Origin: Clostridia bacterium
GTDB lineage: Bacteria; Bacillota; Clostridia; Christensenellales; Borkfalkiaceae
Assembly: GCA_017456055.1 (NCBI GenBank)
Contig: JAFTKC010000008.1
Coordinates: 1 to 64,000, forward strand
Direction of reading: 5' to 3'
Length of the DNA stretch: 64,000 nt
How positions within the stretch are numbered: position 1 is the stretch's first letter; every line of letters starts with the position of its first letter. Shown one piece after another: positions 51,774 through 61,791 of the stretch. The notes below the pieces were generated by a model. The model searched no databases. It was not told where the DNA came from and worked only from the letters and a program-made list of their open reading frames with translations. The position numbers and the translations under genes are program-made.

Positions 51774-52493
51774 ATGAATATTTACAAACTCAACGACATT
51801 TACGAACTCATTAACGGAAATTCCTACGTTGGTAGGGGAATCGTTATTGGAAAAACCAAGGACGGCTCTAAAGCCGTTGCCGCTTACTTTATTATGGGTA
51901 GAAGCGCTAATAGTAGAAACCGTGTTTTCACTTATAAAAACGACACTCTATACACCGAGCCTTTCGACGCAAGTAAGGTTGAAGACCCAAGTTTAATCAT
52001 TTATAGAGCAGTTAGACAACTAGACAACAAACTAATCGTCACTAACGGCGATCAAACGGATACTATCTACGACGGATTAAAGGAAGGAAAATCTTTTGAC
52101 CTAGCACTTTCTAGTCGTGAGTTTGAGCCAGACGCTCCAAACCTAACCCCTAGAATTAGTGGACTTCTTGAGTTCGGCGAAGACGATTTTACCTATAAAA
52201 TGAGTATTCTAAAGAGTGCAGACGAATTGGGAACGGCTTGCAATCGCTACGGATTCCATTATTCAGCGCTAAATGGACTAGGACATTTTATTCACACTTA
52301 CGTTTGCGACGGAAATCCTATTCCTACTTTCCAAGGTGAGCCTGAAAGAGTGGAAATTTTAGACGATATCGACGAGTTTACAAATAAACTTTGGTCGGCT
52401 CTTGACGAAAATAATAAAATTTCACTATTCGTTAGATACGTTGATTTAAAAACTAAAAAAGCAGACGACAGAATTATAAATAAAAACAAATAA
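51774..52493 (+). CDS. purO: IMP cyclohydrolase, PurO type
   Basis: I chose the ATG at 51774 with AAAGGAAA upstream and 2 bp after the purN stop. A longer frame from 51711 lies inside purN. The 239-aa protein matches the IMP cyclohydrolase family first known from archaea: YVGRGIVIGKTKDGSKAVAA and FIMGRSANSRNRVF near the N-terminus (the GRS-x-x-SR motif). It closes FAICAR to IMP. The following gene provides only the formyltransferase half of PurH, so the last two steps are split between two proteins. Confidence 0.87.
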   Translation: MNIYKLNDIYELINGNSYVGRGIVIGKTKDGSKAVAAYFIMGRSANSRNRVFTYKNDTLYTEPFDASKVEDPSLIIYRAVRQLDNKLIVTNGDQTDTIYDGLKEGKSFDLALSSREFEPDAPNLTPRISGLLEFGEDDFTYKMSILKSADELGTACNRYGFHYSALNGLGHFIHTYVCDGNPIPTFQGEPERVEILDDIDEFTNKLWSALDENNKISLFVRYVDLKTKKADDRIINKNK

Positions 52494-52512
52494 ATTACGG
52501 GAAGAGAGAATT

Positions 52513-53697
52513 ATGAAAGAATTTGAATTAAAGTACGGATGCAACCCCAATCAAAAACCATCTAAGATTTTTATGAAAGACGGAAGTGAACTTCCAATTA
52601 AAATCTTAAACGGAAGACCTGGCTATATTAACTTTTTAGACGCTTTTAATAGTTGGCAATTAGTTAAGGAATTAAAAGCGGCTTGTGGATTACCTGCAGC
52701 AACTTCGTTTAAGCACGTTAGTCCTACTTCTGCGGCAGTTGGTCTTCCTCTTGACGAGAAATTAAAAAAGGCTTGTTTTGTGGACGACGTAAAGGGGCTT
52801 GACGATTCTCCAATCGCTTGCGCTTACGCAAGGGCTAGAGGCACGGATAGAATGTGTTCTTTCGGTGATTGGGTGGCTTTATCAGACGTTTGCGACGAGA
52901 TTACCGCTAGTATGATTAAAAGAGAAGTTTCAGACGGCGTTATCGCTCCAGGCTACACTGAAAAGGCTTTAGAAATTCTTAAAACTAAGAGAAACGGCAA
53001 TTATAATATCGTTGAAATTGACGAAAATTATATTCCTTTTGAAAAGGAAACTAAAGACGTTTTCGGTATCACCTTTGAACAAGGTAGAAATAACTTCAAA
53101 ATTGATAAGGAATTATTAACTGATATCGTGACCGAAAATAAAGAACTTCCCGAAAGTGCTAAAATAGACTTAATAATCGCACTTATCACCTTAAAGTATA
53201 CTCAATCAAATTCCGTTTGCTTTGCTTATAAAGGTCAAGCAATCGGCGTTGGAGCTGGTCAACAATCGAGAATCCATTGTACTCGCTTAGCAGGTTCTAA
53301 GGCAGACACTTGGTTCTTGCGTCAACACGACAAGGTGTTAAATCTTCCATTTAAAGACACTATCGGTAGACCTGATAGAGATAACGTTATAGACGGATAT
53401 ATAAACAAAAACGAAGAGGACGTTTGCGCAGAGGGAGTATGGCAAAAATACTTCACTTCTCGCCCTGAACCTTTAACTGACGAAGAGGCAAAGGCTTATC
53501 TTGCAACTATTGACGGCGTTTCGCTAGGCTCTGACGCTTTCTTCCCATTCTTTGACAATATCGATAGAGCAAAGAAGAGTGGCGTAAAATATATCGCTGA
53601 ACCTGGTGGCTCTGTTAGAGACGATTTAGTAATCGAGCGTTGCAATAAATACGGTATGGTTATGGCGTTTACTAAGATGAGATTATTCCACCACTAA
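52513..53697 (+). CDS. AICAR formyltransferase, stand-alone
   Basis: The 394-aa protein corresponds to the formyltransferase half of PurH: LKYGCNPNQKP start, the catalytic K67-H68 in TSFKHVSPTSAAVG, KGLDDSPIACAYARARGTDRM, GVGAGQQSRIHCTRLAG (~247) and DAFFPFFDNID (~347). It lacks the N-terminal MGS-like cyclohydrolase domain of bifunctional PurH, and PurO upstream supplies that step. Stand-alone forms occur in clostridia. It uses 10-formyl-THF made by Fhs. Confidence 0.93.
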   Translation: MKEFELKYGCNPNQKPSKIFMKDGSELPIKILNGRPGYINFLDAFNSWQLVKELKAACGLPAATSFKHVSPTSAAVGLPLDEKLKKACFVDDVKGLDDSPIACAYARARGTDRMCSFGDWVALSDVCDEITASMIKREVSDGVIAPGYTEKALEILKTKRNGNYNIVEIDENYIPFEKETKDVFGITFEQGRNNFKIDKELLTDIVTENKELPESAKIDLIIALITLKYTQSNSVCFAYKGQAIGVGAGQQSRIHCTRLAGSKADTWFLRQHDKVLNLPFKDTIGRPDRDNVIDGYINKNEEDVCAEGVWQKYFTSRPEPLTDEEAKAYLATIDGVSLGSDAFFPFFDNIDRAKKSGVKYIAEPGGSVRDDLVIERCNKYGMVMAFTKMRLFHH

Positions 53698-53719
53698 TAT
53701 TTAATTTAAGAGAGATAAA

Positions 53720-54988
53720 ATGAAAGTTTTGGTTGTAGGTAGTGGTGGCAGAGAACACGCTATCATTAAAAAGATTAAAGAAAATAAAAAAGTAGAAACT
53801 ATTTACGCTCTTCCTGGAAACGGGGGTATGGAAAAGGACGCTACTTGCGTAAATATCGGCGCTACTGAACTTGATAAAATAGTTGAATTTGCCGTAAATA
53901 ATAAAATCGACTATGCAGTAGTTGCGCCGGACGATCCTTTAGTTTTAGGGCTTGTTGACCTTTTAGAAGAAAAGGGCATTTCTTGTTTTGGACCGAGAAA
54001 GAACGCCGCAATTATTGAAGGCAGTAAGGTTTTTTCTAAGAACTTAATGAAAAAATATAATATTCCAACTGCTGAGTACGAGGTTTTCGACGACTATGAA
54101 AAAGCAAAAGAATATCTAAAAACAGCGCCTATTCCAACCGTTATTAAGGCTGACGGTTTGGCTCTTGGAAAGGGAGTGTTAATTTGCTTGACTAGAGAAG
54201 AGGCGCTCGACGGACTTAAATCTATAATGTTAGATAAAGCCTTTGGAAAGTCTGGAGATAACGTGGTTATCGAAGAGTTTTTAGAAGGTCCTGAAGTTTC
54301 AGTTTTAGCGTTCACCGACGGAAAGACGTTAGCGCCAATGGTTTCTTCTATGGACCATAAGAGAATTGGCGATAACGATACTGGCTTAAACACGGGTGGT
54401 ATGGGCACGGTTGCTCCTAACCCTTACTACACTGAAGATATAGCAAAAGAGTGTATGGAAAAAATCTTTATTCCAACTATCGACGCTATGAATAAGGAAA
54501 ACAGAACTTTTAAGGGGTGCTTGTACTTTGGTTTAATGCTTACTAAAAAAGGACCAAAAGTTATAGAATATAACTGCCGTTTCGGTGACCCTGAAACGCA
54601 GGTTGTGTTGCCACTTCTTAAAACCGATTTACTAGACGTTATGATGGCGACGAGTAATGGTGAACTTGATAAAATTAACGTAGAATTTTTATCTAAACAC
54701 GCTTGTTGCGTTATTATGGCAAGCAAGGGCTATCCAACTTCTTATAAAAAGGGCTTTGAAATTGAAATTCCTTTAGACGTAGAAGAGAGAACTTTTATTG
54801 CAGGCGCAAAACTAGAGGACGGAGTGCTTAAGACTTCGGGGGGAAGAGTGCTTGGAATAACTAATATTGCAGATAGTTTAACTGAGGCTATAGAAAAATC
54901 GTATAAAGACGTTGATAGAGTGACTTTCGAGGGCGCAACATTTAGAAAAGATATAGGACAAAAGGCATTAAGGGCAGGAGGCAAATAA
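53720..54988 (+). CDS. purD: Phosphoribosylamine-glycine ligase
   Basis: The 422-aa ATP-grasp enzyme makes GAR from phosphoribosylamine and glycine. Motifs: VLVVGSGGREHAI at the N-terminus, CFGPRKNAAIIEGSKVFSK (~91), IKADGLALGKGV (~146), EGPEVSVLAFTDG (~197), NTGGMGTVAPNPYY (~224) and EYNCRFGDPETQVVLP (~284). Standard length. Its TAA shares a base with the purL ATG. Confidence 0.96.
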   Translation: MKVLVVGSGGREHAIIKKIKENKKVETIYALPGNGGMEKDATCVNIGATELDKIVEFAVNNKIDYAVVAPDDPLVLGLVDLLEEKGISCFGPRKNAAIIEGSKVFSKNLMKKYNIPTAEYEVFDDYEKAKEYLKTAPIPTVIKADGLALGKGVLICLTREEALDGLKSIMLDKAFGKSGDNVVIEEFLEGPEVSVLAFTDGKTLAPMVSSMDHKRIGDNDTGLNTGGMGTVAPNPYYTEDIAKECMEKIFIPTIDAMNKENRTFKGCLYFGLMLTKKGPKVIEYNCRFGDPETQVVLPLLKTDLLDVMMATSNGELDKINVEFLSKHACCVIMASKGYPTSYKKGFEIEIPLDVEERTFIAGAKLEDGVLKTSGGRVLGITNIADSLTEAIEKSYKDVDRVTFEGATFRKDIGQKALRAGGK

Positions 54989-57900
54989 TGGTATACAGAG
55001 TATTCGTGGAAAAAAAGCAAGGCTTTACGCACGAGGCGGACGGATTATATAACGACGTAGTTGGTCTACTTAAGATTACTAATCTTCAAAAAGTTAGGGT
55101 GTTTAATAGATACGACGTTGAAAATATTGATAAAAACTTATTTGAATATGCAAAGACGGCTGTTTTTTCAGAGCCTCAATTAGACGACGTTTATAGAGAA
55201 CTTTGTTTAGACGGCGCTCTATCTTTTGCTGTGGAATATTTACCCGGTCAGTTTGACCAAAGGGCAGATAGCGCTTCGCAATGTATTCAAATCATTTCAC
55301 AAGGTGATAGACCTACCATTAAAACGGCAAAGATTTATGCTTTCTACGGAATTAATGAAAAAGATTTAGACGCTATTAAAAAATACGTAATCAATCCCGT
55401 TGAAGCGAGAGAAGCTAGCATGGAACTTCCTAAAACTCTAGCCTTAGATTACGAAGTTCCTGAAGAAGTAAAAATCATCGACGGGTTTATCGACCTTGAT
55501 AAATTAGGCTTAGAAGAATTTATTAAGTCTTACGGCTTGGCTATGGATTTAGGCGATATTACTTTCTGCCAAGAATATTTTAAGACGGAAAAGAGAAATC
55601 CAACCATAACCGAAATCAAAATGATTGACACCTATTGGTCGGACCATTGCCGTCACACAACCTTCTTAACTATTATCGATAACGTTTCTTTTGAAGATAA
55701 ACTTTTACAAGAAACTTATGACGAATATATTAAAACTAGAAAAGAACTAAATAGAACTAAGCCTATTTGCTTAATGGACTTAGCGACTATTGCCGTTAAG
55801 CATTTAAGAAAAAACGGCAAGTTAGACAAATTAGACGAGTCGGAAGAAATTAACGCTTGTACGGTTAAAATTGAGGTGGAAGTTGACGGAAAGAAAGAGC
55901 CTTGGCTACTTTTATTCAAAAACGAAACGCACAATCACCCAACCGAAATCGAGCCTTTTGGCGGTGCTGCAACTTGTATCGGTGGGGCTATTAGAGACCC
56001 ACTTTCAGGTAGAAGCTACGTTTATGCGGCAATGCGTGTGACGGGTGCTGGCGACCCAACTGTTGACGTTAATAAGACTATAAAGGGCAAACTTCCACAA
56101 AGAAAAATCGTCACTACCGCTGCTCAAGGATACTCTTCTTACGGCAACCAAATTGGTCTTGCTACGGGTATGGTAGACGAAATTTACCACAGTGGCTACG
56201 TTGCTAAGAGAATGGAAATCGGCGCGGTTATTGCTGCAACTCCTAGTGAAAACGTTAGAAGAGAACGCCCTGCTCCAGGCGACGTAGTTATTTTGCTCGG
56301 TGGCTCAACGGGTAGAGACGGATGTGGTGGTGCTACGGGCTCATCTAAGTCGCATACAACCGAATCTTTAACTACTTGTGGGGCAGAAGTTCAAAAGGGA
56401 AATGCTCCAGAAGAGAGAAAACTTCAAAGATTATTTAGAAATAAAAAGGCATCTCAAATGATTAAAAGATGCAACGACTTCGGCGCAGGTGGCGTATCCG
56501 TTGCTATCGGCGAACTTGCCGACGGACTTGATATCGACCTAAACGCAGTTCCTAAAAAGTACGAGGGACTTGACGGAACGGAACTTGCAATCTCCGAATC
56601 TCAAGAGAGAATGGCTGTCGTAGTAGAGAAAAAAGATGAAAAAGAGTTTATCGCTCTTGCGCAAACGGAAAATCTTCAAGCCTGCCGTGTGGCAGTCGTT
56701 AAGGAAGAGCCTAGACTTACTATGACTTGGAACGGCAAAAAAATTGTCGATATTAGTAGAGAATTTTTAAATTCTAACGGCGCTGAAAAGCACGTGGATG
56801 CTAAAGCACAAAAAATAGAAAACTTTGATAAAGAGATTCCTGAAAACTTTGAAAAGGGCTATGCTCAATTAGTTGGTGACCTTAACGTATGCTCAAAGAG
56901 AGGACTTTCTGAAAGATTTGACTCTACTATCGGCGCTAACACCGTGCTTATGCCTTTTGGTGGAAAAAATCAAAAGACTCCTATTCAAGCAATGGTGCAT
57001 AAAATTTCAGTTGAAAAGGGACACACAGACGATTGTTCGCTTATGAGTTGGGGATACAATCCTTTTATTACCGAAAAGAGTCCTTTCCACGGCGCTTACT
57101 ACGCTGTAATTGAATCGGTATGTAAACTTATCGCAACAGGCGCTGATTTTAAGGACGTGTACTTAACTTTCCAAGAGTATTTTGAAAGAGTTAATAAAGA
57201 TGAAAAGAAATGGGGTAAACCACTTTCTGCTCTTCTCGGTGCGTTTAAGGCGCAAATGGAATTAAATATCGGCTCTATCGGTGGGAAAGATTCTATGAGT
57301 GGAACTTTTGAAAATATTTGCGTTCCACCAACTTTAGTTTCTTTTGCTGTCACTACTGCAAAAGTAAAAGATATTATCTCTCCAGAATTTAAGAAGGTAA
57401 ATAGCAAGGTTTACTTGTTAACGCCAAAATTCAATGAAAATAAATTGCCAGAAACTAGCAGTTTATTAGAGTTATTTGGCAAAATGGATAAACTCAATAA
57501 GTCGGGTAAAATATTATCTGCATACACTCCAACCTACGGTGGTGTTGCCGAAGCAATTTACAAAATGGCAATCGGCAACGGAATAGGTTTTAAGTTTGGC
57601 GACGGCTTATCTTTAGAAGATATTTTCTCTTACAACTACGCTTCGTTCATAGTTGAAACGGATGAAGAGTTAGACGGAATATTACTCGGTCAAACCACTG
57701 AGAATTTTGCTTTAACGTATAAGGGAAGTGAATTAAAAATTGATACACTTTCTAAAATTTACGAAGATAAGTTAGAAGGAGTTTACCCTTGCAATATCGA
57801 CGTAAAGAAAGAAAAGGTGGAAAATATTAGTTTCTATGCAAAAGAACATCAATTTTCAACCTTAAAAGTAGCAAGACCTAAGGTTTTAATTCCTGCTTTC

Positions 57901-58671
57901 CCTGGTACTAACTGCGAATACGATAGCGCAAAGGCAGTAGAGAGTGCAGGGGCAGAGGCTAAAATCGTAGTAATTAAAAACTTAAATTCATCAATGCTAA
58001 CCGATAGTATAGAAGAGTTTAGCAAAGAGTTAAAGACTTCGCAAATGATATTTATCCCCGGTGGTTTCTCTGGTGGAGACGAGCCTGACGGAAGTGGTAA
58101 ATTTATAACGGCGTTCTTTAGAAATGCAGTTATAAAAGACGGAGTTAGCGACCTTTTAGATAATCGTGACGGATTGATGTGTGGTATTTGCAACGGATTC
58201 CAAGCGCTTATTAAATTGGGCTTAGTGCCGTTTGGTAAAATTATCGATACCGATGAAAATTGCCCAACCTTAACCTTTAATACCATTGCTCGCCACCAAT
58301 CTAAGATTGTTCAAACGAGAATTGCTTCTAATAAGTCGCCTTGGCTTATGGATATGGAAGTTGGCTCTATCGTCAACGTGCCTATCTCTCACGGCGAGGG
58401 AAGATTTATTTGCCCTGAGCCATTGCTTTTAGAACTTATTAAAAACGGACAGGTTGCAACCCAATACGTTGACCTTTCGGGAAATGCCACTATGGATATT
58501 CAATATAACCCTAACGGCTCAACGCTTGCAATCGAGGGTATTACTTCTCTTGACGGAAGAGTATTCGGCAAGATGGGACACGCCGAAAGATATGCAAACG
58601 GCTTGTATAAAAACGTTTACGGAGACTACGATATTAAGATGTTTAAGTCGGCAGTTAAATACTTTAAGTAA
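54988..58671 (+). CDS. purL: Phosphoribosylformylglycinamidine synthase, single chain
   Basis: The 1227-aa FGAM synthase combines a PurS-like N-terminal domain (~1-80), two PurM-like ATP-binding halves (SDHCRHTTF ~215; NETHNHPTEIEPFGGAATCIGG region ~311; DDCSLMSWGYNP later) and a C-terminal class I glutaminase (VLIPAFPGTNCE ~970, nucleophile Cys in MCGICNGFQAL ~1063, SHGEGRF ~1132). Bacillus splits this into purS-purQ-purL. The fused chain matches the clostridial/enterobacterial large form. It ends the purine operon; purB and purA are not present here. Confidence 0.95.
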   Translation: MVYRVFVEKKQGFTHEADGLYNDVVGLLKITNLQKVRVFNRYDVENIDKNLFEYAKTAVFSEPQLDDVYRELCLDGALSFAVEYLPGQFDQRADSASQCIQIISQGDRPTIKTAKIYAFYGINEKDLDAIKKYVINPVEAREASMELPKTLALDYEVPEEVKIIDGFIDLDKLGLEEFIKSYGLAMDLGDITFCQEYFKTEKRNPTITEIKMIDTYWSDHCRHTTFLTIIDNVSFEDKLLQETYDEYIKTRKELNRTKPICLMDLATIAVKHLRKNGKLDKLDESEEINACTVKIEVEVDGKKEPWLLLFKNETHNHPTEIEPFGGAATCIGGAIRDPLSGRSYVYAAMRVTGAGDPTVDVNKTIKGKLPQRKIVTTAAQGYSSYGNQIGLATGMVDEIYHSGYVAKRMEIGAVIAATPSENVRRERPAPGDVVILLGGSTGRDGCGGATGSSKSHTTESLTTCGAEVQKGNAPEERKLQRLFRNKKASQMIKRCNDFGAGGVSVAIGELADGLDIDLNAVPKKYEGLDGTELAISESQERMAVVVEKKDEKEFIALAQTENLQACRVAVVKEEPRLTMTWNGKKIVDISREFLNSNGAEKHVDAKAQKIENFDKEIPENFEKGYAQLVGDLNVCSKRGLSERFDSTIGANTVLMPFGGKNQKTPIQAMVHKISVEKGHTDDCSLMSWGYNPFITEKSPFHGAYYAVIESVCKLIATGADFKDVYLTFQEYFERVNKDEKKWGKPLSALLGAFKAQMELNIGSIGGKDSMSGTFENICVPPTLVSFAVTTAKVKDIISPEFKKVNSKVYLLTPKFNENKLPETSSLLELFGKMDKLNKSGKILSAYTPTYGGVAEAIYKMAIGNGIGFKFGDGLSLEDIFSYNYASFIVETDEELDGILLGQTTENFALTYKGSELKIDTLSKIYEDKLEGVYPCNIDVKKEKVENISFYAKEHQFSTLKVARPKVLIPAFPGTNCEYDSAKAVESAGAEAKIVVIKNLNSSMLTDSIEEFSKELKTSQMIFIPGGFSGGDEPDGSGKFITAFFRNAVIKDGVSDLLDNRDGLMCGICNGFQALIKLGLVPFGKIIDTDENCPTLTFNTIARHQSKIVQTRIASNKSPWLMDMEVGSIVNVPISHGEGRFICPEPLLLELIKNGQVATQYVDLSGNATMDIQYNPNGSTLAIEGITSLDGRVFGKMGHAERYANGLYKNVYGDYDIKMFKSAVKYFK

Positions 58672-58675
58672 AAAT

Positions 58676-58712
58676 AAAACACTCTATTCAAATTTGAATA
58701 GAGTGTTTTTAT
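58676..58712. terminator. Terminator of the purine operon
   Basis: AAAACACTCTATTCAAA / TTTGAATAGAGTGTTTT is a perfect 34-bp palindrome followed by T-rich sequence. It also serves the convergent transporter gene. Confidence 0.93.
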
Positions 58713-58723
58713 TTTATGTTTTT

Positions 58724-60238
58724 TTACTTTTCTAATTGTTCTTCAACCGAGTTGTCGCCCGTTTCTTTATTTTTGAAGAAAATGAAGTATAGGGCAATCA
58801 TTATTGCTATAATAATTAGAGCAGTAATTACGATTGGTAAATAATCTAAACCTTTTGCTCCAAACTCTATAAATTTACCTCTAACGCCCATTACTTCAAC
58901 GAAAACCATTAAGAGTGGGGTGATGTACTTAACCATAACGGCAAAGATTTTGCCAAACTTTCCTAAGCCGATGCCTTCTTCTTGCAAAGACTTTAAGGTC
59001 TTAAACGGGTTAGCGCTAGGTTTTTTCTCAATAAACCAACCAACCGTTAAACAAGCGCCAATAGCACCTAACGGCATCAAAACGGTGTTAGAAATTTCAT
59101 CTAAAAAGGTTAGTAAATCATAGCCGAAAATTGTTATTTTTCCGTCAAACGCACCGCCTACAGACCAAGCGACTGGTATTGAAATAATAAAGCAAATTAA
59201 AGACATAACTAGGGTGACTTTCTTTCTATTTTTTCTAAACTTTTGGGTTATAAATTGAACGGAAACTTCTAATATCGAGATAACCGAAGTTAGAGCTGCG
59301 ATAACTACCATAGCAAAGAATAGGAAAGAAACAATTTGTCCAACACTTCCCATTTTTTCAAAGATTTGTGGAATAATAACGTAAATTAAGCCAACGCCTT
59401 GCGCAGACTTTAGGCTTTCTGGTTGAAGAGCGCCGATAGCCGAGAAAATTGCAAGACCTGCTATAAACGCAACTAGCGTATCGAATAAACAAATCATAAA
59501 GGTTGCGTTGCCGATTTTAATTTCTTTTCCCGTATAAGAGCCGTAGGCAACTAGCGTTCCCATACCTATTGATAGGGAGAAGAAGGCTTGTCCCATAGCG
59601 GCAACTACGCCACTAAAACCTAGTTCAGCAAAGTTTGGCTTTAGATAGTATACTAAACCGTCTTTAACTCCGTCCCCTAAAAATAAGCAAAAGATAGCGA
59701 TAAACACTAAGATTATAAATAGGGTGGGCATAAGCACTTTAGAAGATTTTTCTACGCCGTCTTTAATTCCTGCCATTATGATTATAGAAGCCATAACCAT
59801 AAAAACTAGAGTGAAGAAAACGGGCTCGTAAACGTTAGAAGAAAAACTTCCAAAAGAAACGGCGTTGTTTGCCGACGCTATCGATTGAAAGGAGTTTACG
59901 GTAAATCTTAAAGTCCAGCCACCTAAAACCGAATAATAACATATAATAATAGTTGGAACGAGAACTGCGATTAGACCCAAAAATCCTAGATTCTTATTGG
60001 CTTTTTTATACGAAGAAACTGCGTTTGCTTGCGCGCGTTTTCCAATAAAAATTTCGGAAATCATTGCAATTGAGCCGATTACTATTACGCAAAGTATATA
60101 AACTAGTACGAAAGCAGCGCCACCGTTAGCGCTTACTTTATATGGGAAAGCCCAAAGGTTGCCTAGCCCTACTGCGCTTCCCGCAGCGGCTAAGATAAAA
60201 CCGATGGAACTGCCAAATCCGTGTTTCTTGTTTTCCAT
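58724..60238 (-). CDS. Neurotransmitter:sodium symporter (NSS) family transporter
   Basis: The 504-aa membrane protein has about 12 helices. The LeuT-fold first helix is visible as FGSSIGFILAAAGSAVGLGNLWAFPY near the N-terminus (residues ~7-33), with sodium-site residues in AVGLGN. The family imports amino acids with Na+. The substrate is unknown. Its own promoter (TTGACT-17-TATAAT on the minus strand, 60267-60295) and AAGGAG indicate single-gene transcription. The C-terminal tail is acidic and Lys-poor at the end. Confidence 0.92.
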   Translation of the reverse strand: MENKKHGFGSSIGFILAAAGSAVGLGNLWAFPYKVSANGGAAFVLVYILCVIVIGSIAMISEIFIGKRAQANAVSSYKKANKNLGFLGLIAVLVPTIIICYYSVLGGWTLRFTVNSFQSIASANNAVSFGSFSSNVYEPVFFTLVFMVMASIIIMAGIKDGVEKSSKVLMPTLFIILVFIAIFCLFLGDGVKDGLVYYLKPNFAELGFSGVVAAMGQAFFSLSIGMGTLVAYGSYTGKEIKIGNATFMICLFDTLVAFIAGLAIFSAIGALQPESLKSAQGVGLIYVIIPQIFEKMGSVGQIVSFLFFAMVVIAALTSVISILEVSVQFITQKFRKNRKKVTLVMSLICFIISIPVAWSVGGAFDGKITIFGYDLLTFLDEISNTVLMPLGAIGACLTVGWFIEKKPSANPFKTLKSLQEEGIGLGKFGKIFAVMVKYITPLLMVFVEVMGVRGKFIEFGAKGLDYLPIVITALIIIAIMIALYFIFFKNKETGDNSVEEQLEK

Positions 60239-60266
60239 AATATCTCCTTAAAATTAGATCTTGTCT

Positions 60267-60295
60267 ATTATATTATTGTTTTGGTAAAAAGTCAA
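60267..60295 (-). promoter_or_regulatory. Promoter of the NSS transporter gene
   Basis: Minus-strand TTGACT, 17-bp spacer, TATAAT, followed by a leader with AAGGAG before the ATG at 60238. Confidence 0.83.
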
Positions 60296-60313
60296 TTTGA
60301 TAATTATTCTTTT

Positions 60314-61057
60314 TTAGAATTTATCGATTTCACTTTCGAATTTATCGAAGAGATTGTATCTATCGGGGTGGGTGAGAGCAGTGAAAATCATCTCTCTTAT
60401 ATTTTTAACGTCCGTACCGATTTGAGAAATTACTTCTTTTGCGTACTCTCTTTTAGTTTGTTTGTTTGCAGGGCATTTACTTTCGACTATGGGAAGTTCT
60501 TTTGAATAAGCCGTAATCAACGGCTCTTCTATCATTACCATAGGTCTTATTAACACTAAGCCCGTTCTATCTAAATAACTTTTTGGAGCAAAAGTAGAGA
60601 GCCTTCCCTCATAGAATAGCGACAATATAAAGGTGTCGATTAAATCGTCTGCGTGGTGACCGATTGCCACCTTGTTGCATCCGTTTTTAACGGCTACGTC
60701 GTATAGAGCGCCCTTTCTCATTTTTGAACATAGTGAGCAAGGGTTAGTTTCCTTTCTTAAGTCAAAAACTATTTCGCCTATATCGGTTTTTTCCACAACG
60801 TATAAAACCCCTAACTCGTCGCAAAGTTTTTGAATAGGTGAAAAGTCCATAGGGTTTTCTTTAAAATTTAGGTCGATGGAAATTGCCACTAAATCGAATT
60901 TATACGGCGCAAATTTCTTAAACTCTGTGAGAAGTTTAAGCAAGGTCACGCTATCTTTTCCCCCCGAAATACCTACGGCAATTTTATCTCCGTCTTTTAT
61001 CATTTTGTATTTTTCTACGCCCTTTCGCATAACTGAGAGCAATCTTTGAAGTGACAT
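60314..61057 (-). CDS. TtcA-like tRNA 2-thiocytidine / PP-loop thiolation protein
   Basis: The 247-aa PP-loop ATPase has SGGKDS at 31-36, C107-SL-C110 and GHHADDLIDT (~140), the TtcA/TtuA-like pattern in which cysteines hold an iron-sulfur cluster. A third Cys lies in ESKCPANK (~202). TtcA thiolates C32 of some tRNAs; close relatives act on other tRNA positions. AGGGG precedes the ATG. It is divergent from the small-multidrug-export-like gene. Confidence 0.87.
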   Translation of the reverse strand: MSLQRLLSVMRKGVEKYKMIKDGDKIAVGISGGKDSVTLLKLLTEFKKFAPYKFDLVAISIDLNFKENPMDFSPIQKLCDELGVLYVVEKTDIGEIVFDLRKETNPCSLCSKMRKGALYDVAVKNGCNKVAIGHHADDLIDTFILSLFYEGRLSTFAPKSYLDRTGLVLIRPMVMIEEPLITAYSKELPIVESKCPANKQTKREYAKEVISQIGTDVKNIREMIFTALTHPDRYNLFDKFESEIDKF

Positions 61058-61089
61058 TTTTAACCCCTAAAACAATAGTTTATAATCGT

Positions 61090-61118
61090 TTGCAATTTTT
61101 TCTCATATAGTTTATAAT
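61090..61118 (+). promoter_or_regulatory. Promoter of the 61156-63574 operon
   Basis: TTGCAA, a 17-bp spacer and TATAAT. A ~30-nt leader follows with TAGGGTAGGG before the ATG at 61156. Confidence 0.78.
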
Positions 61119-61155
61119 AAATTTATAAAAAAATCAAATCAATTAGGGTAGGGAA

Positions 61156-61779
61156 ATGACTGAATTTATTTCTAATTTAATAGGCAACGAATATTGGGCG
61201 ACGATAGTTATGTCGTTAGTTCCGTTAATAGAGTTAAAAGGGGGAATAGTTTACGCGCAAAGTGCAGGTATAAACGAATTTTTATCCCTTCTTTTAGCGT
61301 GGATTGGCTCAACAATCGTGTTTATTCCAATTTTTTGGTTGTTGCGTCCCATCTTAAATTTGCTTAAGAAAATAAAATTCATAGATAAACTAGCCTTAAA
61401 GTTAGAGGGCTATTTTGAGAAAAAATCTAGTGAAGCGCTCGAAAAAGAACAAAGTAAACACAAAAAACAAAGGAGCGTTGATTTTATAAAAGCCTTAAGC
61501 GTTTTTATTTTTGTCGCAATACCTCTTCCTATGACGGGGGTGTGGACGGGAACTGCTATCGCAGTATTTTTAAACCTAAAATTTAAAAAATCCATCTTGC
61601 CAATCACGCTCGGCAATTTAGTTGCGGGACTTCTTATTTTGTTGTTGTCGGTGATATGCAAGGCGATAAATATAAATCTCGATTACGTTTTATACGGCTT
61701 GTTTATTTTGGCTGTGATTTTATTCTTCGTATTTTTATTTAAAGTAATTTTAACTAAAGAAAAAAAGACTGAGAATTAA
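61156..61779 (+). CDS. Small multidrug export (PF06695-type) membrane protein
   Basis: The 207-aa protein has about five hydrophobic segments. The family signature is visible as PLIELKGGIVYAQSAG near residue 23 and the PLPMTGVWTGTAIAVFL segment near 122, with a charged cytosolic loop of ~45 residues (FEKKSSEALEKEQSKHK) between. The family name comes from limited data and the substrate is unknown; related proteins include polyprenyl-phosphate flippase-like membrane proteins. It is first of an operon with the patatin and lipoprotein genes. Confidence 0.8.
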   Translation: MTEFISNLIGNEYWATIVMSLVPLIELKGGIVYAQSAGINEFLSLLLAWIGSTIVFIPIFWLLRPILNLLKKIKFIDKLALKLEGYFEKKSSEALEKEQSKHKKQRSVDFIKALSVFIFVAIPLPMTGVWTGTAIAVFLNLKFKKSILPITLGNLVAGLLILLLSVICKAININLDYVLYGLFILAVILFFVFLFKVILTKEKKTEN

Positions 61780-61791
61780 ATTTGGTGTAAA

